DNA from: Macrocystis pyrifera
Taxonomy: Eukaryota; Sar; Phaeophyceae; Laminariales; Laminariaceae
Direction of reading: 5' to 3'
Assembly (NCBI GenBank): GCA_031763025.1
Contig: JASSKH010000009.1
Span: forward strand, 8,125,305-8,189,304
Length of the DNA stretch: 64,000 nt
Position 1 is the stretch's first letter, and each line of letters starts with the position of its first letter. Position numbers and translations under genes: made by a program. Below are positions 47,255 to 57,880 of this stretch, one piece after another. The notes beneath the pieces are model-generated. The model saw only the letters and a program-made list of their open reading frames with translations, was not told where the DNA came from and did no database searches.

Positions 47255-47900
47255 ATGTTACTTGTCGACATCCAGCACATCCAGTGTCCGCGCCGATTCT
47301 TCAACCCTAGAAAGATACAAGCTCTGAGATCAGAAAACTACGATACAGAGACACCTGACTATAGTGTCATTAGGTAAGCAGACTAGACAGTGCAATGTCA
47401 GGATATCGTACAAGGTACGACAGGTACGACATACACATCCTTCGTCGTATAAATGATGGAAACATCGAAGCAAGAAAAACGAAAAAATGATCGAAGATAT
47501 ATATTTTTAATGCGTGGTGCCCCTCATAAGGAGATGTGGCAGACAACAAAAAAACAGGCAAATAAAAAAAACCATCACATATAAACGAAATATCACTACG
47601 AGCCTAAAGAAAGAACAGGCAAGCCGAAGCACAGCGAACCAGACGAAGACACACCCTCCACACAGCTGCAGCAGTTTGTGGTACGGGTACGTGTAGCATA
47701 GACAGGTTCCACCTCCAAGTTGGTATAGCACCTTGCTATCCTGTCTGTCCTCTCCTTCTTGCTTTGGTCAACAGTTCCCCACCTCCGGATAAGATGCGTC
47801 AGAAAATCTAAAAATAAATCAAACAGGTTCGTCATCTACCCACCAAACGATATTTTATATGTTAACGGGCAAGGTAGAGGGAACCAGAACGTAACGGTAA
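47255..47900 (+). repeat. Dispersed repeat R2, copy c
   Basis: Blocks in order are GACATCCAGCACATCCAGTG (47,268), GATGTGGCAGACA (47,533), ACACCCTCCACAC (47,650), TTTGTGGTACGGGTACGTGT (47,675) and a frame with ALVNSSPPPDKMRQKI that then stops. It is the only R2 copy outside the large duplications that spans the whole element. Confidence 0.65.
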
Positions 47901-49097
47901 CCACCCCTGCTACACTAACAGACAGCCGGGGACGAGTAGCTGCTGCTGTATGCGAGTCGCTGGGGGAAGGAAGTGCTCCACGCTTCTTTCCTTAAACAAA
48001 ATACGTGTCTTAGTGGGGAGGAGGGACAAGAGCCTGCTTTATGACCCCGGATTATCCGAGTTACGAATACCAGGCGATTCTTGAGAGAAACAGGGCCAAA
48101 CATAATAACGGGAATGAAACATAAATAAGATCAGATAAAATTGTACGTCGTATTGTAGGTGACCTTCGGAACTGCACCGCAATCTGTTAGTGCCTGAAAT
48201 GTAGAGTTTGGTACCCGGCATCATTTTGTTGTTGTTGCTCATCCCTACAACATTCCAGCTTCCATGCATCACGTGGTCACAGGTGGTCTCGTCCCATCTC
48301 CCCCCCGGTACAGGCCTTCATGTGTATCGCGCGTAGGGTTCAGCATTCCCGCTGCTCGTCGAAATTACCTAATGCTGCTAACTCAGGCTCACGCTTAACG
48401 CCAATGATTTGGTTTACTCAGGGAAACTCCTCACGTATATACAGGTATTCGTGCATACCTCCGTTCCCCTCCCTGCCTTGGCAAGGCACGCTGCGGAGCA
48501 TGCCATAACGAGTGGTGTAGGTATTTCTGGAAGGTGCAAGACCGTATTCACCCTGAAAGAGTGAACACCGTTCGCTGCTCCCTGTGGTCGCGAGGGTTAG
48601 TCTTGGCAGTAGAGCTTGGCCGTACGTGGTGCGTCAGGCACGGACACCTGCGTCTTTACTAGGCCGCTGCCACTGCAGAGCAGCAGTGCGAAATCGGAGG
48701 GTCCGTACGCGGAGGCAGGCACCACCACAGGGCAAACTATGGCACAGTCTAGCTGCGCCGGTAGGAGGCAGGACTCGAGGAAGAAGGAGTCAGATCGTCG
48801 ACGAGGGGGGAAAAGACGGATTGATTTCACCCAGCGCGAGATCTTTTTTTCCTAAATCAGAACCGCAAGTAAGTGGGAGGAGCGGTCTGTTTTAGGGACG
48901 GAGGAAAAGAGGAAAATGCTGGAAATAAGTGGCAACGAGAGCACGTTCGAAAGGGCGGGCCGAATGGGCGAAGGCAATGAGGCGGCCATGGAGAACGGCA
49001 GCAGGACGGCACACAGAGACCCCCGACCGGAGCACAAACCACCACGAGAGAAGCAGTCATCGTTTTTTGTTTACGATTTGATTTATGAGGCAGTAGC
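47901..49097. other. No gene seen; SINE body fragment
   Basis: From 48,268 to about 48,400 the sequence matches the SINE body on the minus strand (ends in GTGACCACG), but no tRNA-like head is found to its right. From 47,990 to 48,090 it resembles 22,140-22,240. Frames at 48,584-49,260 are not supported by anything else. Confidence 0.5.
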
Positions 49098-49824
49098 ATG
49101 TACATGTTTTTTACGCCACTGGTCTTTGTATTGTTGGCGAGTAGATGCCCTTGATGTGCGAATGACCCCCGCAATTTTCAAGGACGTGGTATCAAATAGA
49201 TGTGCTGCACCTTTTGTCAGAGAGTCCGGGAAGACATGTCGATCATTGTTAACTGTATAGTGGTTTTTTGGTTCGCCTGTTCTTTTTTCACCGCACGTCC
49301 ACGAGTCCCCACTTTAACAGCACCCCAGACAGCACAGGCACATTCTTCTCTGTGTTCACGACTGCCGCGCGTTTCGCAAGGTGCAGGCGGCTCTCCAGAC
49401 AGCAACCGCTGTAGTAGTTAGTAGCCACGAATTTGTTAATTGTGGGAACGAAGAGAAATATATGGTGTAGATATTGTAATAAGTGGGTACCCGCGGCCAT
49501 GTTATTAATAGTCCAGTTTGCACATTGGGTTCATTTAACGTGTGAACGTTTGTCATGTGTATTTCTAGGTCGTAAGCGTCGTGCGTCCGGACCGAATGAC
49601 GTATTATTAAGCATTTTCGGATTTTCCTAGGGCTCCAGCAATTAAGTTTCTCTGTGTGACCGCGGACTACTTGATTTGAGAGTAAATTTGATATCAACAA
49701 CAGAACACCATCCTTTACAACAACAAAAACAACAACACCTATGACAACACGGAAATGACACAATAACAACAACAACATCAACGACGACAGCAGCAGCGAC
49801 ATCAACAACAAGAACAACACCTAC

Positions 49825-49928
49825 TACGGGGGACCATAGTAAATAGGACCAAATGTTGTTGCTAAAAATAGGTAAATATTAAGGTTTTCGTGTGTACCGT
49901 AGGTCCTATTGACTATGGACCCCCGTAA
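49825..49928. mobile_element. 104-bp MITE-like element with 26-bp terminal inverted repeats
   Basis: The left end reads TACGGGGGACCATAGTAAAT and the right end is its inverse (24 of 26 match), ending GACTATGGACCCCCGTA. The flanking TA on both sides fits a TA target duplication, as in Tc1/mariner-type elements. The corresponding place in the left copy (about 640-680) lacks it, so this is a real insertion. It is too short to encode a transposase. Confidence 0.8.
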
Positions 49929-49963
49929 TATTAACAGAACATCAACGACAACATATTAATAAG

Positions 49964-50053
49964 TGCACTCGGTGAGGATTGACCTCTCGAAAATGACTCC
50001 ATTCATGTAGGCACGAGAACCATATTTGTATCAATACCAAGCCATCGGAGACG
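49964..50053 (-). repeat. SINE tRNA-like head, degenerate (right copy)
   Basis: This is the counterpart of 690-775. The minus strand keeps GATGGCTTGGTATTGATAC and CACCGAGTGCAC with a damaged B box. It lies 35 bp from the MITE-like element. Confidence 0.55.
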
Positions 50054-50708
50054 TCGGGCTATACGCCGCAGTGGCAGAAGCAACGTATCAAGGAATCGAG
50101 CCTCAGGATTCCGTATCAACCGCGAAAGCTTTCAAGCTTCGACGATTTCAATGCGTTCCATGCATAGGCTGAAAAGCTCTGCATTTGTATTTTCTTTATA
50201 ATCTAAATCATCACTTTTGCTTTCCAGGGAAGGGTGTTTCGTAGGAAGTTTTTCCGTCCGCGTTCTTCTGGACCTTACCGGGGTCACACGTGTGGTCCCC
50301 TCTCCAGACTAGCCACGACTCATGACCTTTGAAAAACGTTTGTAAAACTCCTGCATTTCGTATATGAAGGTTGATGGGGTAATGGGCAAGCAATATATGT
50401 ACATGTACCAGTATGCATCAACAGTATATATATGTAGGTGTTTGTTCGTCCTGAGATTAGTCGGAGATAATCACCCAATAAGTACACACCTATTATTAAC
50501 AAATTCTGACGTATGTATTTTATAAAATTACGAAATACGCCAGATGTTATTAGGATGAACTGATTTAATGATTGGCAATCAACTTTGCGGCCTGCGTAAT
50601 ACTTATTTGGAACAATTTTATCAAAACATGGTGTCCTATAAAATCACGCGCAGACCATCACTTTTACTTGCAGGTTGACTCGTAGGAGGTTCTACCCTCA
50701 GTAATTAC

Positions 50709-50975
50709 GATCTTCTGGTCAAGACGTGGACACAGGCGTCGTCCCTTCTGCGCCCGGCCGTATGACTTCATTTATATCGCGCATAGGGATCAGTATTCTC
50801 ACTGCTCGTCGATTCTTGGTTGTTGTTGACTCACGCTCTCGCGAATCCCGCCAGGAAAATTCTATGCAAGAAAACGTCCTCCGAGTGTGCACTCGGTGAA
50901 ACTCGAAGCCACGGAGTTGATCTTAGTAGGCACGCGGACCACCTACCAAGCCGCCGGGAACGCTGTCTACGAAGG
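50709..50975 (-). mobile_element. tRNA-derived SINE, right copy
   Basis: Minus strand: A-box region GGCGGCTTGGTAGGTGG (50,955-50,939), B box GGCTTCGAGTTTC (50,910-50,898) and then the SINE body to about 50,709. It lacks the TATTAA insertion that splits the head in the left copy, and its head is closest to the intronic copy at 35,630. Confidence 0.7.
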
Positions 50976-53857
50976 TACGAACACACTGCTTGACACGCAT
51001 GTTGTGGGATTAGGTATCCAGACGTGCGTTATGCGCCCTCTGAGTACGTACTTGTATTGCCTAGCTTACAACACGTAAGATAACACACCCCCCTCCGGCG
51101 ATTTTTGAAAGTGTGTGGGCAATACAATTAGGTGTGCCTGGCCAGGTTTGGGTCAAAATCAGTTACACTCTAAAACCAAGGACAAATCACTCGCCAAGAC
51201 CGCCGCTATATTGGCCAGCCTGACATCGTATCCGAAATACAAAAACAAAACTCCAGGTATACCTGGTTTTGTCTACACTTGTCTCCAACACGACCCATCG
51301 TTATTCAACCTTCCCGTCCAAGAGAACAATGGACGCTGGCGGGGGTAGGTAGTGTTTGAGACGTGTTGAGGGAGCGGCAGAGCAGCACATGGAGCGTTGG
51401 TGGAGAATATTGCGAAACGACGAGCGCTTGAGATATAATGACGATCAATTTCATCAAGACACCGTCGGGACCACGGCCAGTGGGAAGGGGGGAGGAATCA
51501 CGTTGAAGGAGGCGTGACAACAGCAGCTAGGTCGGTAAAGAAAGTGAAGGCATCCGCCCAAATTTGGCACTGGCCGTCTCTCTCGTTGGGACTCTCCCAG
51601 CGCTTACTAAGCTGTGATACAAGCCCTGGTATATTGTTTTGATTTTGCTTCGTTTGTTCGTCGTGATGCCCTATGCCGTGCCAAGTCGATAGTAACCCCC
51701 CTCCCTCCGTCGGCTACGTCACCTTGGTTGCAATACTTGTTTGTGTGACCCTTTGCTATTCTACCTTTGTTCCCCGATTCTGTAGACATTTCGTTTGGTC
51801 CGTCTGGCTCTGTCCTCTTTTTGTCGATTGTGTCGTGCTTGGCCCACCAACTGGACGTAGAACTGCTCAATCCTATATGTTTTGTCGTCGATAGCTCGTT
51901 GTCTCTACCCTCTTCTTGTCTTCTTGCCTTCCGTCTTGTCTTCTTGTGGCGTCCATATGTTGATTCATCTGCTGGAAATATCATACGACTGATTGTGCCA
52001 GCAAACAGCAAACTTGTCCTTGGAACTCGGCCTGCGTCTTGAGCGCATGTTTGCGTCGTTGTTATCCCTATTGTCTTCTCTCTCTGTCGTTTGTCCCTTC
52101 ATTCTTGTTCGTTTTTTTCTCTGTTCTTGTTTTCCTTTCACTTTATTTTTTTTCGAGTGTATGTACATAATAGTACCATCGACATGTTCTTGGTTTTTGT
52201 TTATTGCAATTGATATGGGATTGTACACCACACACAGCTCGTTAGTACCGTTTCCCTTGCGGAGTGGTATATATATATATGGTACTGCCATGCCTTCTAT
52301 TTCTTACTTGTTTGTTTTCTCCTGTCGAGAGGCTTTTTAGCTATATATCCTGTTTTCGTGACCACAGCAGTAGGCAGGATTTTTTGTTCAGGGAGGTGAT
52401 CATCAACAACAAACCCTGTATATTATTAACAATAGGTTTCAACTTATTTTGACGATTTTTGAACCACCCAGAAAGGCCGTACGTCCACTGTTAAATATCT
52501 GCGCATGGTTCTGCGGTCCCTCCGACGCAACTCTTGTGTATAAACTCTGTACTCATACCGTACGTACGCATTTTTGCATGCATACGTACGCTGACTGCAC
52601 TTTTTCTTATTTGGGGCGTTCGATGTGCTTCAGTTGTTCTGTTCTGTTCCTTTCTATGGTCACAGGAGGAGTCATATTACAACACCGTGGATACACACGG
52701 CAGCCCGTCTCCCCCACTCCGTGTCGAGGTGGTCTCTGGTTTGGTACGGCAAAAAATATCGTGCCGAGCAAGCGGTTTCCACTAGGATGATCGAGAATCT
52801 TTCGAAGCTAGGAACTGGGGGAGGGCGCCAGAGTATATACTCTTGGTGCTCCCACCGTGGTGAAACAAACTAATCCCGGATACTCTCTACAGGTCCGACT
52901 GGAGCGAGCCCTTGGCACCTATATGATACGTCATACATCCTAAAGAAAGCAAAACAAATCCTATTTTTGAAGCCACACGCTCGACGTTCGGGCGCAAACA
53001 AAATGTGCTCGTGATTTCTCATGTCCACTCGCGGCGTTTCCGTTTTACTTAGTTTCAGTATGTAAATGCTTTTGGCTTAAATGCAAAAGGTGTACCTTAT
53101 TTTGGATTTTTCCACATTTTTTTCAAGCTGGGTTTCTCGACAACGTGGAGGGTGCCGAGCAATGCGCCTATGCATACTTCTTGACGAAATATTTCTGAAG
53201 CGACCATTTTGGTTGTGTGTGCCCGCATGTTCTGGGGGAAACCGGGTCTGAAATTCGTGCCAGGGTGTGTTTTATCTTGATGATAGTATTACGGTGGCAC
53301 CTTCACACACATACCGCCGTTGCGCACCAGGGCACGGCGTGATGTACATCCACGCAGATTCGCAGAGTAGACTCTTTAGTATTGCCTATATTGAGGTCGC
53401 GCTTCAATATTACGCTCTCTTGTATGTACGTAGTCCGTATCAATGTCGGGACAAGCAACAACACACACAACACTGGAGGGGACAAGCAGGAGGAGTACGG
53501 CCTCAACACGACAAACAGCATTGGTTCCGCACACGATACATGTAGACGTTTTAGGTAATTTATCGAAAGCCTTCTTTCATAATTTCTGAAGCTTGGAATT
53601 GTGAAGATAAGAAATCAAGGTATGGAGGCGTTCTGCGACAATTTTAGTGAACTTATTTTCAGGCATAAATGCGATGAGTATTTGGAAAACAAGTTCAGGA
53701 AAGTCTGGAAGATTTTATAGGAAGCGCTAAAAAAATATGGAAATCATGGAAATATATAGTTCTTCGCCCTTCTCCGCCTGACTTAGGTCTATCGAGAATA
53801 CCTGAAGTAATGATGGATGTACAAACAGTAACACCTGTCTCATGTTAGAGCACGCAC

Positions 53858-54773
53858 CTGAAATGAATAGTAGATCGTTTGCCGCGTGGTGCATGGAGAT
53901 GCTACCCCAAGAGCAGAGATCCCCAGGAGTGGTCCTTCCAACCACGCTCAGCTCGTGTACCAATGAGGCAGCCATGCTCCACTCCCTTTTGCGCAAAGCT
54001 CCTGCCGGGGTAGTGAGGCGCTCGCCGTTTGTCCAACTGGGATCCGACCAAACGTTTGTAGAATGGAGATCAATCGACTCCGACATGAGATCGTCCAGCA
54101 ACTGGGCGATATACGCGCCAGCTTGAGGCGAGTGTGCCGGCAGTGTGCCCGGCGACAACTCTACGTCGAGGCCTTCCACGTTCCCTATGCGCATCGCCTG
54201 TCCGTAGGTTGTCCCTAGTCTGGCCGGGCTCTGGCTAGGCTGATCATGACTAGAGCCATGATCCAACACATCTGGGGCGACCTTCATCGACGATGGAAAA
54301 GGCGCAATGCTGGTCAGTCCGATTTGGGCGTTGTCCGATATCGCTTGTGCTTCGGCATGCGACGCCGTCGCAATAAAGCAAGCCCCGTGAGCACCTGAGT
54401 AAGACACGGGGCGCACAGCTTCATGCGATAGGAACCGTTGGAGGCCACCGATGGCCCTGCGACCACGGCCATACTCGGTGCAGACCAGGTGCGGTGCGCG
54501 TGCATTGCCTTGATCTGCTGCGAGCCTGTCTCCTGTCCACTGCGCAGCTGCTTGGAGCCCCTTGGCATTGTCGGCGAATGAATCCTTCGCCGTCGTAATA
54601 AGGGCTGTCTCTACCACACTCAGCGAAGGGTGAGGCAAGCTGGTCGCCAAACCTCGTGACCAGGACGAGGAAGCCACCGCGGCCAAGAGCAACGTCCTCC
54701 ACGTATCAAGGTTCCTTGACGACATCCCCCTCTTGGCACGCGGAGTTAGAGGCATCGCGCTTTCGCAAACCAT
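53858..54773 (-). CDS. First exon of a secreted subtilase: leader plus propeptide-like region (right copy)
   Basis: 305 codons are open to a consensus donor TTTCAG|GTGCGT (exon end 53,858) in phase 1. The leader reads MSSRNLDTWRTLLLAAVASS from an internal Met at codon 17. Blocks GLDVELSPGTLPAHS, LMSESIDLHSTNVWSD and SMHHAANDLLFIS match the left copy. Joining this donor to the acceptor at 39,931 gives FIS-G-LDHLLYTGGEAMRR in frame, with a 13.9-kb intron. This is the only first exon upstream of, and on the same strand as, the protease body. The pairing is inferred from phase, orientation and the missing first exon of the body; the propeptide role is likewise inferred. Confidence 0.65.
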
Positions 54774-55206
54774 GGGTGCGAGCTTCGGCGTTCAGTTCTG
54801 AGGGTGGGTGCGGTCCACGCGCGTTCGTTCGTGCTCCACCGTTGGCTGTATCGCGGGTTTTTAGGTTACGGGTTTTTGCGCTATACTGGTGCTTCTGCCG
54901 TTTATGTAAACTGTGAACATGTGTTTTATCCGACGTATTACTTGTAACTACAACGGGTATTCGGCAGTACCCCTTCAGCAATATACCTGCGCCCGAAACC
55001 TGATGCCACGCATACCCAAAATATACTAACAGTATGAAATACGTAACATATCTACCGCAGGTATTATTAATAGGTATTTCTTCGTGCGTGTCGGTCGAAC
55101 CGATGGCCTACATTCAGGCAGATGTGGTGTTCAGTGGTACTTCAGTGATGATGATGTTCTCACATTAGCGCCCTCCTCTGCAATCCTGCCGGCGGTCACA
55201 AAAAAA

Positions 55207-55309
55207 GGCTTTAACCCCTTTAGTACCGCAGTCCCGATTTGGGGACAAACCACTTTAATTCCAAGTGGTTTGTCCCCTAAACGGGACTGCGTTACTAAAA
55301 GGCTTTAAC
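55207..55309. mobile_element. 85-bp foldback element with 9-bp target duplication
   Basis: GGCTTTAAC occurs at 55,207-55,215 and 55,301-55,309, flanking 85 bp that are almost wholly an inverted repeat. The left arm carries GCAGTCCCGATTTGGGGAC and CAAACCACTT. The right arm is its inverse, around a 7-nt loop (TAATTCC). The left copy (about 11,998-12,012) has one uninterrupted related site. Nine-base duplications are typical of Mutator-like elements; that assignment is inference. No coding capacity. Confidence 0.85.
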
Positions 55310-55569
55310 AAGAACGAATCTCCAAGGGCGAAAGTAGTACAAAATAGTGCCAACGGCAGTGTCATACCAGTCTGTAAGGGAAACGGTTCTTAAGAGCTGT
55401 GGCATGTGTGTGTTATTCGCAAATCAACCGTTCTTTCTATCCGTCGACGTCTAAACCATCCTTAAACAACAGCTCTTTTTTGCGGGGGGCGTGGCACATC
55501 AACACAAGGAGCGATTGCCCAGTCTGGAAATATTCGGGACAATGGCTGGCGTGAAAAACCCGAGACCTG

Positions 55570-55770
55570 GTAGGCAGTTTAAGACTTGCCATAGTCGAAG
55601 ACCTTGCGGAGTTCCGAGCCACGAAAGGGTCAACGGAACTCGCCCTTGGTGTGACCGACCTTTTGTCCACTGCAGCAAAAATAGCGGGAAAGTGATACCG
55701 GGGGGTCCTTGAGGCAGCCTCACGGTTCGTGGTGAGCTGGAACGAGGATGAGGCATAGCTGAGAAGGCAA
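55570..55770 (+). pseudogene. Decayed coding fragment, right copy
   Basis: Counterpart of 12,266-12,530. EDLAEFRATKGSTEL is still readable, but a 2-nt loss and later TGA and TAG codons end it. Confidence 0.45.
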
Positions 55771-55863
55771 CGCCGCGCATCCGCCGTGGGTGGTGCTCAA
55801 TGGAATGGGGCTGAAGGGCCAACATCAAGAGTGGAAAGATAACCGACCAAGGGAATGCGGCGC

Positions 55864-55888
55864 GGGGGGGGGGGGGGGGGGGGGGGGG
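55864..55888. repeat. Poly-G run of 25
   Basis: This is an uninterrupted G25. The left copy has G4-T-G13. It may be length-variable and prone to assembly error. Confidence 0.9.
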
Positions 55889-55929
55889 TACTCATTCGTT
55901 GCTTGCCTTGGTCATTTGACCATTGACCG

Positions 55930-57000
55930 CGCATCCCTTTTGAGACGGAGCACCGTTCCTACTCCTAATAGAGACACCTCCATCAATTGGGCGCTCATTA
56001 CGTTGTTTCCGTATTACATAGAAACGTTTTGCTAATATTATCCCCTTCCTGTTTGGCCTCCTGTGGCCACCGTCTACCTCCCTAGGATAGCGATCGTTTT
56101 CTCGCTGCTATTCATTTTTTCAAATCCCTCCATGTCACACTGGTCTATTTCCCTCGTCTCCTCTTCTAACACGTCCCGTTCCTCTTTGTATATTTCACAT
56201 TCTCCTACTCTATGAGTTCTACTCCCTATTGCTTTGCCACACGGGCACATTTGTGTGTCTACTTACTCCTCCTCCGGGCTGCTGGTGTACCTCTTTCTTC
56301 TTTCTGGCAGGTCCAGGTCCCTACACGAAAGCACAGTTTCAGCGTTTTCGCGAAGTCCATTGAGCCATGCAAATACGTTTTCATTCCTATTCCTTCCCTC
56401 AATCCCCCCTATATCTCGAAGTGTATTTCCGATTCCACCTTGTTTCTTAGCGCTAGTCTTTCCCTTCTTTCTATCATTTCTTCTACTTCAGCCTTGTACC
56501 TCCCAAACTTCCCGGCGGACATCACCTCTTGTTGGTTTCCCCCTATATCCTTCCATGCACTATCAACTACACCATCCCACCTTATTCCAGCTCGCTCTTG
56601 TGTTACTTTCTCCCATACAGCTCTATCAACTATTGCTGGCAACCTCTTTTTTGGCATGTTCCTTACTTTGTATTGCCAGTTCAACTTTGATGTGTCTCTA
56701 GTTGTCTTGAGTGGGTGCATTCCCAGTTCTGCTCTTAATACTGTATTACTAGTCGTACTTGAGCATCTTAGGATTTTGAAGCTGCTGTCATTTGTACTGT
56801 TTCCAACTGCTTTACGAGTTTCGCGTTCCCTTCCCATACTTCTAGATGACACTATCACATCATCAGGATAAATCTCTTAATCCTAGTGTCAAGGTGCGAG
56901 TCTGTTAAGCTCGCATCCATCTTGCCTACTTGTGCCATACCCTTTCCTATTACTTTTGATATATGTGTATCCCAAGAGCAGTCTTTTGAGATCGGGGGGG
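55930..57000 (-). mobile_element. LINE-type retrotransposon remnant, 3' part of ORF2 (right copy)
   Basis: The minus strand reads ILRCSSTTSNTVLRAELGMH, WQYKVRNMPKKRLPAIVDRA, VWEKVTQERAGIRWDGVV and GRYKAEVEEMIERRERLAL. A Cys-His knuckle CPCGKAIGSRTHRVGEC follows at about 56,250, then NSSEKTIAILGR and a stop. A shift lies near 56,370. It is more complete than the left copy but still lacks reverse transcriptase and endonuclease domains. Confidence 0.75.
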
Positions 57001-57069
57001 GGGCAACAGAACGATAGGTATAAGGGAAACCGTGGTGGGCGAAAGTAGACAGGAGATGGCAGACAGTGT

Positions 57070-57880
57070 AGCAAGGCACCAGGCAGACGAGTAAACGGAA
57101 CATGTCTATGCCAGTCGTGCCGCAAACTGCTGCAATTGGTTCCAGTGTGGTCTTCCTTTGTTATAATTTTATTTTAGCGTTTTGATCCTCCGTGATTAGC
57201 TTAGTGTTGCTTCTATGTTTACTTCTTCTTTCCCTTATGGAAGGAGTCGTGTGGCGTGGGTGGATGACGTGCTTGGTTTGCTTGTTTCGAATTGTCTGAC
57301 GCATCCTCTCTGGGGATGGAGCAAAGTTGACGAACGCAGGACGGAGACGGCAGACAGGGTAGCAAGGTACCAGATCGACTAGTAGGTAAACCCTGGCTAT
57401 GCTACTCGTACCACACACTGCTTCGGCTCCCTGGAGGGTGATTGTTGTTATATATTTGGTGCCCTTCAGCTTGCTTGGTATTGCCTTCGGTTCGTAGTCT
57501 TACTCTGTATGTAATGTTGTTGATTCTTTAGCTCATGTATTTTTTTATGTCTGCCACATCCCCTGCGTGGGGCCACGACAGTGTTTTCCCCCCCCCTCTT
57601 CTCTTCCATTTTTTGTTTCTCTTGTTTCATCTCTTCCATATAATGCGTATGTCGTGCCTGTCTTATTCACTATGATAGCATGGCATTGCAATGCAATGTC
57701 TACTCTGCCTACAGCATAACAATGTAGTATCGCTGTGGCGGAGTTTTTGTGACCACATAACTTGTATCTCCCTAATATTGGAGATTCGGCACGGACACTG
57801 GTTGTGTTGGATGTCAATGGGTGAAACGGACGGTTTAATGTTATAAGGCACACAGCCAAGTACCTATTTTTCAATCCTGA
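57070..57880 (-). repeat. Dispersed repeat R2, copy a' (right)
   Basis: Counterpart of 13,650-14,460. The basic frame is FVNFAPSPERMRQTIRNK, then TTPSIRERRSKHR. It has only one unit of the 97-bp sequence duplicated on the left. The inverted arms at 57,746-57,773 and 57,885-57,912 are preserved. Confidence 0.7.

Larger units (their letters stand above)
49098..57870. repeat. Large duplication, right copy, diverged part
   Basis: Pairs with 1-2,305 and 8,365-14,450 in the same orientation, at roughly 88-96% identity with many indels of 3-100 bp. It contains two insertions not present on the left (49,825 and 55,216) and lacks the 6.06-kb block. The first exon of the protease is preserved inside it. 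51,610-53,857 holds no other recognisable gene. Confidence 0.9.
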
